In this document: positions 1 to 11,400 of the stretch, one piece after another
How the letters are laid out: each line of letters opens with the position of its first letter
How positions within the stretch are numbered: the first letter of the stretch is position 1
Origin: Serilophus lunatus
Lineage: Eukaryota > Chordata > Aves > Passeriformes > Eurylaimidae
DNA: 64,000 bases
Reading direction: 5' to 3'
Assembly (NCBI GenBank): GCA_013399895.1
Contig: VXBA01002143.1
Location: 830,024-894,023, forward strand
Program-made: the position numbers and the translations under genes
Notes under the pieces: model-generated
What the model saw: the letters and a program-made list of their open reading frames with translations, nothing else
What the model was told of the DNA's origin: nothing
Databases searched by the model: none

Positions 1-1600
1 GCAATTCCGAGATGCCCAGCTCTCAAGCATCTCAAGCCATTTACATGCAGTACATTTTTTACCTAAGGGAACAGCAACAAAGCTCCTGCCCACTCTCTCT
101 CTCCCTCTCACCAATTTCAATGGCAAACCAGAGGTGTTACTTCCTAGCAGTGAGTGACAGCCACCTTCCTGCTTTCCTTCTCATCCTTTCTGAAGCAGAG
201 CCAGAGACAGGGTTCAGTGGTTGGACAAGATCTACTCTTCCCTGCAGTGCTTTTTGTTTCGCCTAGCTTACTTAAGGATTTTTCCCAATTACCATTCATC
301 TAAAAAGATGGCCATATGGAGGAACCTTATGCAAAGCCCATTGAAGTCAATGGGAAAAAAATACACTTTAATATTATCCAAGGACAATGGCACAATTATA
401 AAAGACACAGAGGACAAAACTGAAAAGGGCTCAAAGGTGATGAAAAAATAAGGGGTGGCATCTGCGCAAGAGATGCTGAAATAGAAGAGAGCTCTGCAGC
501 CTGGAACAGAGATGACCAAGAGGAAACTATGATTGAGAGGCAGGGAGAAAACAAATACCAATAGCAAATGTCACAATTTAAAATAAGCAAAAATTGTGGA
601 ACTTCTTGCCAGAAGAGGCACATGGATTCAAAAAGTGATTAGGGATATAAAACCTATAAAAGAATAGGAATAACAGAAGTGCTGTATCTTGGGGGGCTCA
701 GCAGGGGAACAACACAGAAAGCTTCCCCAAGCACCTGGTGCTGGCTGTTGCTGCCTCTCTTGGAATCTTTTCTGGCTCAAGACATTCGTTTTTCCCTTCT
801 TGCATCAGTAAAACCCAAAAGCAGCAGAGACACACCAGACAAGCAGTGCCCAGATGTTGTGGCTCTGCAGGTGGAAAGCCTTTGAGAGGAAAGGGACTGG
901 ACACCACTGAAAGCAAAACCTGTGGTTCAGAACTGTCTTGCTGGCTCATCTGTGAGGTGTCAATATCTCACAAGGGTCACATCTGATCTTCTGGTGGGTG
1001 CATTTCTCACCATCCAAAATATGCAGCTTCTCCAGCAGCTTCTTCTCCTGAACTTGTCACTCTAGCAGTGTGACTCTGAGCAGGCACTGCCATGAAACTG
1101 CCCATGTCTCCTGGAGAGGAAAAAACCACTACCCAGCAGTGAACAGGATGGGGAGAGGAAGGGACGAGGGATGGATCCAACTCAGGGGATCCAGGGCTGC
1201 TGTTGCAGGGTCAGAAGGCAGAGCGGAGAGGGCCAAGCTACAGGGTCAGGCCTGGGGTACAGCTAGTTAATTAGGAGTGAGCCACTGCTTCCCTCAGCTT
1301 TATTGGCAGATGCTCTCATTGAGCACAGCTGCCTTTTTTTCTCCCAAGACTGGCTCTCCACCAGAACCTGAAAAGTTGCCTGGGCACCTACATTTTGATT
1401 TGGGTTTGGAAACCTGTCACAAGGCTTGGGGGAACTGAATATCTTTGTATCCCTTTCAAATTTAGCTGAAATTTGACACAGTCCAAAATTCTTTTGAGCA
1501 GCAGGGACAGACACAGAGTCCCATAAACTTTGTTTTCTCAGGGCACCAACCTAAAAACATGTTAACAGAGGCCAGGATGGGTAGCTAAAAGTTGCCTTTT

Positions 1601-1630
1601 TAAAAATAAAATAAAATAATAAAATAAAAA
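1601..1630. repeat. (AAAAT)n-like A/T-rich simple repeat
   Basis: Thirty bases built of AAAAT and AAT units inside HGD intron 4. Confidence 0.8.
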
Positions 1631-2230
1631 TTCTTGTGGATGCCTAAAGTCAGGTACTTTCATGTAGAGTCAAGTGTATTGACACAGGGGATATATCCAG
1701 CAGCTAGTCACATTAACATCCTCCTAATTTTGGATGTTTGACTCAGTCTGCATTGACCCCCCCATCCCAGACAGAGGCTCTCAGCTGCAGCACCTCCTCC
1801 CCAAGAGCTGCAAGGACCCTTAATGTTATATTAGCAGCATTAAATACTTTGGACTCTTCTGGCAGCTTCTGTCAGAGGATCTCAACCTCAAGCTTTGCAG
1901 TAAGTAGTTAGTGCTGCTCACAGCTCCCACTCACGCAGGTAGAGCTATTTCTGCTTTAGATATGGGGGAAATGAGGCAGAGCAAACACGAGTGTTATGCT
2001 TGGGCCATGGGAGGACTGAATCATCCAGCATGTGGAGCGAAGCACAGGACCATCACAGTTTGGCTGTGGAAAGCCAGATCATCCGAATTTCTTTGCTCTC
2101 CACAGTGTTGTTAGTAATAGAGGAAGACATGTCTTTTAAATAGGATTTTTTTTTAAATATTGGTACACCACAGGCCTGCCAACTATTTTACAAAATTATG
2201 ATTAAAAATTAAAAGAGCTCCATAAATTTA

Positions 2231-2288
2231 AGAAAAAAAAACCCCCAAGCAAAAAAAAAAATCACAAAAAACCCCAACCCAAAAAGAG
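2231..2288. repeat. A/C-rich low-complexity tract
   Basis: Alternating poly-A and poly-C runs inside HGD intron 4, about 140 bases before the exon 5 acceptor. It could be a decayed retroposon tail, but nothing next to it supports that. Confidence 0.6.
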
Positions 2289-2428
2289 GAAAGAGAGAGG
2301 TACCTCATCTAGCAGAGGGCAGGGAAGCAGAAGGAGGACAGGAGTCTGCTTTCTTTTGGATGACCACCATGTGTATTATAATCACTGGTATCTCTTTCTT
2401 GTTTGTTTTTTTATTTGCTGCAATCTAG

Positions 2429-2488
2429 CTGCGATGGAAACCTTTTGAGATCCCAAAAGCCCCTCAGAATATGATGGACTTTGTGAGC
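2429..2488 (+). CDS. HGD: HGD exon 5 (60 bp)
   Basis: Opens in phase 0 after an AG acceptor and ends before GTAAGT. It encodes LRWKPFEIPKAPQNMMDFVS, aligning with human residues 95-114; the PQNM stretch differs from the human SQKK-type sequence. This is the first HGD exon visible in the window. Confidence 0.93.
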
Positions 2489-5400
2489 GTAAGTTGGGGA
2501 ACCAGGGCATCTGGACATCCTCCAACTCTGTTCCCCCTCAGAGGGTAGCAGGGCACACAGGACATTCAGCATTGGGATAACAGTGGTAGTTTTGATACTG
2601 CTGGTCTTGCAGAGCACCTGTGGGAGGGGAGAGGATCACAGATTACAAGCAACTGACAGTGGACTTAATTTTCTTCATTGTCTTCCAAAGAACTCTTAAA
2701 AAAAAAAAAATGCGCCCCGATCTCCAGATTTCCCCAGATCCCTGGCTAGAAAACTCTAGCTTACATGGGTTTTAAGAAACCCTCAATATGTTAAAGAGAA
2801 GCCAACATATTCAACAAAAGGCCATACACAGAAAGACTGGTAGCACTATGGGAAATGGGGAGAGCGGGTGAGCCCCAGGAAGAGGGAGGGATGAGGGGAG
2901 GAAAGGGGGCTGACTGTGCTCTCCTGCCTGCCACTCACTCCTGATACTTTCGGTTCGTCTGCAGGGACTGCATACCCTGTGTGGTGCCGGAGAGCCCAGG
3001 GGACGCAATGGCATCGCCGTCCATATTTTTGTCTGCAACACCTCCATGATTGACAGGTCAGTGGCTGCTGCTCCGACTGCTCCAGGCTGGCTGCCTGCAC
3101 ATGTACGTCTGCCCACCACCGTGCTCGAGTCCAGCTGCTCCCAGCATCGTTGTCCCTGTGGTCCTGTGTGCACAGACAGAGGTGTTCACGGTGCCCCCAG
3201 CAGGTTGTGCTCTATGGGCAAGCAGTGGGGGAGTGGGTAGAGAGCCACCAAAAGAAACAGGGAGCTGGACGTGGGAGTGCAGCAAGAGATGTGTCGGATA
3301 CAGGTGCTCTTTCCCCAGGGATTGGAGGTACTCCTTAGAGTTCAACGCATGCAGCTTCTGATGGGCATTGCTGCTCCCTGCAGCAGCTCATGGGGCAAAT
3401 CAGCCCCATTCCCCAGTTTGCAATGATTGATGTGCCCATGGCCACAAAGGCAGGGACCTCGCAGAGGTTGGAGGACATTCTGCTTCCAGGCCAGACACAT
3501 TAAATCTCCCTGCCTCCTTCACGAAGGAGAGTATGTTGCATTCACCGACCTGCAAATACCATTTTTGGGGCCAAAGAGGAGATCTTTGCCCTGTCAGTCT
3601 CCCAGCTCAAAACTCCTTACCTGTGACTGGGGTGTGTGCAAATCCCTGGGTCTCACACCACCTTGACCCTCCTGTTTTCCTTTATCTTTAGATGCCTTTA
3701 TAATTCTGATGGCGACTTCCTGATTGGTGAGTTGATATTTTGGCTTTTTCCTTCCCACAAGTGGTTCTACCTGGGTTGCCACCTGCCTGCCCCTTTGTTC
3801 TTCTTGGCCCTACAGCCAAGATTTGGAGGAGAGGATTGTCTTCACCCTCATGCCACGCAGATTTGGTGGTCTGGCACACAGCTGGGCTTTTGGGCGAGTA
3901 TAACTGCTCCCTGTGCAGCTCAGAGTGTTCACCTCTGTGCCAGACCTCAACTTTCTCAGCAGTGACCCAGCTTCCTTGGTGTGGTGCTCAAGGATCATTT
4001 CCCAATGCTCCCCACATTGGTATTAGATATGCCACAGGCAGAAGTTTTATAGAAAACATAAACCTCAGGGTTTCTGAACAGCTTACAGTTAGACGCTTCT
4101 GTTGCTTCAGCCCAAGAGTATTTGGCACAGCAGTTTAGTTCCTGCACTCTGCCAGCCTGAGGCAATCAGACTACCATGGTGAGTGTGGAGGTTGGCATAC
4201 AAAGTCCATACATGCTGAAAAATATTCTGCGTGGTAACAGAAGTCAGATTATTTGCTAATATGTTTCTTGACCAAGGGACAGGAATGCCTTCGGGTCACC
4301 AACAGGAACATTTCTCCCATCAAATAGCTATTAAATTCTTCTCACTTACCTCCCTCACTACTGTGAAATACAAGTGCCAGGGCAGGTTTTGTAAATCTGC
4401 TAGTTTTTCAAGTCAAAATGTGAGCTCTCCTGCACCAGGTCAGTCATGGAAAATCCAGTGGATGTTAGCAAAGCATTGGTTCTACCCTCAGGAAGCAGTT
4501 ATTCCCAGACATCTCACACTGCCACGGCTATGACAAGGACAGGTATATTCACTGTTTTACGTGAAGATCATGAGACAGACAGGTGTGGCATCAAATATAT
4601 CAAGTACTGTTTTCTTGGACTGTGGAGTAAACCTCACATCAAGGGGCCACAAGGTGATGGCTCTCGCAGGCACCTTCCATGACATGGAGATGATGGGGCT
4701 GGTCTGGAAGCTTTCACTCCAGTGCAGGCATCTCTGCTGCAAGTTTCTGCACTGGAGCCTGGACCACTGTGTGTGTAGCTGTGCCAGAAAGGGCCAACTG
4801 CTATTCCTTGGAGTCTGGTGTGCTGGCAGGGACAGAGAATGTGGCAACCACCATATTCCTTCAGCTCCTCTGCCTGCATTTTGTTTCCACAGTGCCCCAG
4901 CAAGGAAAACTGCTCATCACAACCGAGTTTGGGAAGATGCTAGTGGAGCCCAATGAAATCTGTGTCATCCAGGTAAGGGCTGACTGTGCCTTGCCTGTGG
5001 CTCAGAGCCAGATGTTGGAGGAAGCCAACTCCTGCACTCAGCTGCTTGTGGTTTGTCAGCAAAGCCTGGGAGGATCCTAGCGTCTTCCTTTGTTTTCCAG
5101 CAAGGAATGCGTTTCAGTGTGGAGGTGTTTGGAGAGACCAGAGGCTACATCCTGGAGGTGTATGGGGCACACTTTGAGCTTCCTGACCTGGGACCCATTG
5201 GTAACAATCTCTAGTTAGACTTAGAGTGAATTTCATAGGGACAGGCATGAATTGCAAGCCTTTTATTTCCTATGTAAAACATGCTCCCATACACATGCTC
5301 CTTCACAAGGACGATTTCTATCTCAGCACGGTTATTCCCCAGCAAAGCGAGCCTCCCCCCAAAATAGGTGACAGCCTAGTTGTCCCAAGATTCCCCTGGC

Positions 5401-8400
5401 ACCAAAGGGACTTTTTATCTCACACTCCTTTCTCTACTTTCTGTTTTGCCTTCTGATCTGGGTATCTCCATCTGCTGGCTCTGAACCTGTTCCTACCAAA
5501 AGAAACTCAAAAGGCCATCCCTATTGGTGCCTCTTACTTACAGATGAGGCATCAACTGGAGTGATAGGAGAGAATTTACACAGCAAAAGGGAAGACAGAT
5601 TCCAGAGGCAACAGTTATTCTTGAAGCCCCATTTTAAATTTAATCAAGTGAGTTTTTTTCCCCCACCTCTTTTAACAGAGGTGCCTTAGTGTCAGAAGCT
5701 GCTCCCCTTGGAGAATTAAAAACCAATAAAATGAGCAGCACGTTTCAGCAACACATTCACATCTCCATGTTGTGCTGCCAGGGCAGATCTGTTTTCACTG
5801 AGCGCATCCTAGCTCTCATAAATCACAGATCCCCTCTGCCAGGTGCCTCCTGCTCTGTGCAGTGTCACAGATCATGAAGGCACTGCTTCTTGCTGCTGTG
5901 AAAAAGATATTGTGGGGAGGAAAGGCATCTGAAGCTCCACCACCCACATTGTCATTTCCCAGTCAGCTTTCTGCTCAGGTTATGTCACCTTCCTTATCCC
6001 TGGAGTACTTGCCTCCAAATTTATCTCACTGAGAAAAACACCTTCTGATTACTGCTACTAAGATTGTCTCAGGGAAAGGACACGAAACTCTAAAATAACT
6101 AATAGTTCTTCACTTTCAGACAGGTGTTTTGGGGTTGGTTCTTTTTAGTTTTAGGTAGGATTGGGGTTTTTTCCCCCACTTGACTCAGCTTGTTTTATCG
6201 ATCTCTGTGATCTAAAAGACTAGCCATGCTTCAAGTAAACCAACTAGGTATTATCCATCAGTAACAAGCTTGGCATGGTGCATCTGCACTCAGGGGGCAT
6301 TTGCAAACATTTCATGGCAGTGATGAAACAGAAGCCAATTGTTCTTGCAGTGGAGAACCAACCCAATCTGCAGCTGTTTGATGGGACCTTCCTCTAGCAC
6401 CTGTCCTGTATGACATGCTGGGCACATCTCTTTCCACGTGGAGCCTACAGACATTTTTCAGCAGCTTGCTGCAGATTTCTGCCTTCACTCACTTATTGTG
6501 CTCTGTGCCTGCTTCACTTGATTATTGATATGGTCGCTCTGGCCTCTTTGTAACAAGTTTTCCCATTAGCTAGTTTTTCAGACACAGTTGGACTGGCTTT
6601 TGTGCTGGTTTTTTTTTTTCCTCCAGAAGGCAGGAATCTTATTATAAGGTTTACTTTCTGGAGAAAAGAAAAAGAGTGCACTTGCCTGTAAACCTTTTCA
6701 GGAGGAGGTAATTATAAGAGCTCATCTTCTCACCACCTACCCACCTTCCCCTCAGAGACCAAAATCTTTTGTATTTCAGTCTTACTTTATTTCAACTTCA
6801 CTTTTCACTTGAAAAAAAGTGACAGCTGGAGAAAAGCAATGACTGTTAAACCTTAGCAGCGGGTAGTAATGTCTGCATTTTCATCCAAGAAATTCAAAAC
6901 CACTTTGTAACAATAATACTAAGAGGAAGAAGAATGCTACAGCACCTGTATGGAGCTTTGCACTTTGAAAATGCACTCCTCACACTAAGCAACCTCCTGG
7001 TATGCCCAGAGTCTGTAGATACCACTATTTTATTACTCTTTTTGTAAGCATTAAGAAATGCCCCCTCATGACATGGCTCATAATTTCTGCATGGCTAAGC
7101 ATCCAATCAGCAGGACGTTCAGGAGCAGAGGGCAATTTGCCCTCTGTTTTTCACTTGATTCCTAGTTCCTAGTTCGTGACTCCATGCCTTTAATTGAGGG
7201 TGACAAAAGGGACTTAGACGGTATGATGTATTGCAATTACTAGTAGAAGCATAAGAACTACATGACTATTTCAGGTTTTGTGGTGGGTCAAGAAGCAATA
7301 AAGTCATTCGCAACACAGAAAGGGCACCCACAAAGCCAGGAAATTGTACCAGCCTCTCACTTAGATAGCAGCTTGCTCAAAGAGCTCTGGCATCTCTCCT
7401 TTCCCAGGAGCCAATGGCCTGGCCAACCCACGTGACTTCTTGGTGCCCGTTGCGTGGTATGAGGACCGCCAAGTGCCCGGGGGATACACGGTGATTAGCA
7501 AGTACCAGGGCAAGCTGTTTGCAGCCCAGCAGGTGAGGATGCCCTGGGAGAACAGGTAACACTGAAACATAGTGACTGCCAGTGCAGGGCCCAGGACATG
7601 CAGCTCAGGAACATGGACATAGTCTCAGGATGTCCTGCTGGGTTACATGGAGCAGAACTCAGCCCTTGACCTTTTGGGTCATTCGTGTTCCCACCTGAGG
7701 CTCCTCAGTCTGGGGGAAAAGTGTTTGTGAAGACTTGGTTGCCCAAAGACCAGGTGATGGTCTTTGCCTCACTGTTTCCAAAAGTTTATAGTGGCAGTGT
7801 ATAACAGAGGAGATGAGGCTGCTGTGAAAAACCAGAGTTTCCTTACCAGGGAGCCAATGTTGCAGCTAACGTTGTCCAAGCACTGGGGCACTCAGAAGCC
7901 CTCAGAGACCAAATTGCAGAGGGAGGGAGGGATGGCTGAGACTCACCAAATTGAAATGCTGAAAAAACACTCATCCTCACAATGTCAAGATATGCCTAAA
8001 GGACTGTCAGTGTACCTCTCATCAGCACTAAGCCCATTTTTAATATGGGAAAAAACATCATTCTGCATATGTGCAGCATATTGGAAGGGTGTGTCATAAC
8101 CCTCTGTCTCTTTGCTTTGGTAGGATTTCTCCCCCTTCAATGTCGTAGCTTGGCATGGAAACTACACACCATACAAATACCATCTGGAAAAATTCATGGT
8201 CATTAATGCTGTTGCTTTTGACCACGCGGTAAGTTCTAGAGCTGGGCAAGGCAAAGCAATACTCTGTGGCTACCGTACCATCCAAACCCACCCTGAGCTC
8301 CAAGGGCTCAGCACCTCTTAAAAAATATATTGTGCTCTAAGAAACAGTGTGAAATCTCTCATGCTGCTTTCCTTGAGCCCAAACCAAGCTCTTGTAGAGA

Positions 8401-11400
8401 AAGACATCCTACTTTGTGGTACAAAGGCATAACTGGAGGTTGATCAGCTTCTTAAACAGCTCCATGCAACTTAGCATAGAATTTCTGTGCCCTGGAAGAG
8501 GGATGGATACTGAAGCCAACATACACCATGCAACTCAGCAAAAAGACTGTTGCTTCAAATTCTTGCCTTGATTTATTTCTTCCAATTGGACAGACTCCTT
8601 CCCCTGGTTCCTCTGAGCCCACCACTGAAGTTCATTTGAAAAGCTGGCAGCTTTCATTGTAATAATTTCTAGATCTTATGGAAAATAACTAAAGCCAAAA
8701 CTAATGTGAGCAGCTCTTACAAAAAGGAAACCAGCCTCGTGGGAGAGGTGCCCACAGCAATGCAAGTGGGTGTGCAAGGAGACTGGAGCATTTCTAGTGA
8801 GAAAACCAAGAGAAAGTATTGTTCAAACTCCAGAAAAAGCTGCCAGAAGGATGTGTTTGGGAACAAAGCCCAGAAAATCACTTTATTGGACTAGAGGCTT
8901 CAGCAAGCTACAACTTCTGTGCAATTTTTACTCCCTGTTTGTAAACTAACAGGGCTGTGAGGCTAAATACCTCCAGCAGGATGGCTCTGTCCTCTGTAAC
9001 TGGCTAAGGAAAAGGCATAGTTTCATGCTAGGAGGAGTGCTGGAGGCTGCTCCTGGAATTGCAGTACCTCATCCTTTGGGGCCATTCACCCCTTTCATCT
9101 CTGCTGCCAGCTACATGGGTATCATGGCCAGGACAGGGAAGGATCTCCAAACCTGCTCAAAGGAAGAACCATCCAGTCCCATCTCTTATCCCCTGGTTCA
9201 GCACAGGATTGACATGCTGGGTGCTGTCCCACAGGGTCCCAAATTTCACCCACACCACCAGATGCAGGACAAAAGTGTTGAGGCAAGGGAGAGGCTATAT
9301 CAGTCAGGTTTGCCACCTGGGTGACCTGAGCAGACAGCTCTGAGCCCTGCTGTTTCATGCTTTTTGCTTTGCTTTTTTTCAGGATCCTTCTATCTTCACT
9401 GTCTTGACAGCCAAGACAACCCGTGCTGGAGTGGCACTCGCTGACTTTGTCATATTCCCTCCACGATGGGGTGTAGCTAACAACACCTTCCGACCCCCAT
9501 ACTACCACCGTACGTCTGCTCTATGTTGATTGTGCTTGAGTTCAGGACTGCAGGAAAAACCCCAAACCTCGTTATTTGAGAGCGTGTGCAGAGAAGCAGC
9601 AGTCTGATTTCATGCCCTTGATTTAATTAGTCATCTTCTTGGAGTCAGACAGTCCCCCTTGGAAAATGAACAAATCCAAAGATGTTCCTAGTTAGAGCAT
9701 CTCCTGAAAACTCAGAGGAGATGGGGCTCATTGTGTCTGCATAGATGGACGTGTCTGCACTCGAGGGACTCCCATAGAGACCGGGTGCATATTGAACTCC
9801 ACAGTACAAATGTGTCAGATATTGTCCTGTCATCCAGTCATGAATTGCTTAATATCTCATTAGGGTACATAGATAAAAGAACAGTAGAAAAGAAAATACT
9901 GTGTTACAAGTGGTGAGAGGCACAGAGGAATGTAGAGCTGGCACTTATGTGGTGAGATCACAGTTAAAGCAAGAGTTACTTGGCTCCCCTGAGCCCTTCA
10001 CCACCACACCTGAACAGTGATTGAGGTACTGCTGGCATTTAAGAAGCCAGCGATCAGGAACAGGGCCCCTTCTCAGGCAGGGAGTTGGTTGATGTTTTTG
10101 GGATTTAGTTGTCATCAACAGAGATTCTTTTTTTGACAGTTTTTTGGCTTCTTCTTGGCAGAACATGGCAAAATGTTGCTTTGAATGGATGCTAGAAATC
10201 CAGTTGTTTACATGGAACTTTCCAGGGTGGGGATAGGGCACGCTGCTCTGTGAGACTGAGGGGGAAAGCTTGGCCATCCTGCCCCTCTTCTGTCAACAGC
10301 TAAGAAGATATCAAGTGGCCACACTGGTCACTTTGAAGTGCTGAAAAGCTTTCTGCACACTTACTAACCACAGTTTAACAGCCAGCTCCTCCTGCTATTT
10401 CCAAGTGTCTTGGAGGCTGGCAGAATTTGTGGCACTTGGAAGCACAAATCCTAGAGGCAAAGTCCTGTCCTGTCATTCTGCTTTCATTTGCAGTAATGAG
10501 GATGACATGGAAACATGTCTCCTGACTGACTGGGATAGCGCCAAGTCACTTTTGTAAGAGGTGGGACACACTGCAGGTTAACCACGATGACGCTGCTGGT
10601 TCATTGGCAGAGCTGTGCTAACTTTACAGGGATGCATTGTGAGCCATAACAAATACAAAGGTGTTCAACCTTGCTTTGTCTGTGTTAAAACACAGCAGAA
10701 ATAACTCTCCTTCTCTTGTCCATGTTATGATGATCTAAGGCAGCTACCAAAGCTACTCACTTGATGACAGTACCTCAGCCACGGGCTTGAGCACTAAATT
10801 CATGATGAGCAGATTGGTAGTCTGCTCTATCGTGACCACGGAGGGAGAAGAGCTTGGGCAAGTAAGGCAGACAATTATCAAGACACTGCACATCCTAGTT
10901 CCCTCTAAATTTAATGCCATGATAAGAATCTTGTACCATCAAGACATTTGCAACAGGACTGAGCAACTCTGGGGTACTAGGAAGTTCAACAAGTTCAATG
11001 CTGGTGAACTCTCCTCTCTGCATATATTTTACAAGAGGCCTATTTGGTTTGCCTGAAATCCCTTGAGCATCCTCTTCTCAGATGCAGTGGAAAGCCTGTG
11101 TTCAGAGAACTGTGGTGCACTTAGGAGTCATGGTTTTTGTCTTGCATTAGCTTTGCCCCAAGTATAAGTATAGCAGTGGTGATCCAAAAATATTCCCTCT
11201 AGACACCATAACATTTTCACATACAGAGGTTGTTGTGCAGCTTATAAATACTGGCCTCTTTTGGTCACCTTTACATCCCCAAAGGCTGTGAATTACTCCT
11301 AGGTATGTTGGAACATAGACTGCAAAATGTCTGATGCAGTGTTCATACCACAGGCATATATTACTTCTTTGTCTCAGGGAGTATTTATGTGAGTCTCATG

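Larger units (their letters stand above)
1..2428 (+). other. HGD: HGD intron 4 (partial)
   Basis: No sequence resembling HGD exon 4 (residues 59-94 in human) was found here, so the whole stretch is taken as intron. It holds a near-palindromic segment around 337-354, an AAAAT-type A-rich repeat at 1601-1630 and an A/C-rich tract at 2231-2288. The short open frames match no family I recognise. Confidence 0.7.

Noticed and set aside
1..2428. HGD exons 1-4
   Set aside because: Looked for the residue 59-94 exon and its splice sites; none seen. They must lie upstream of the window.
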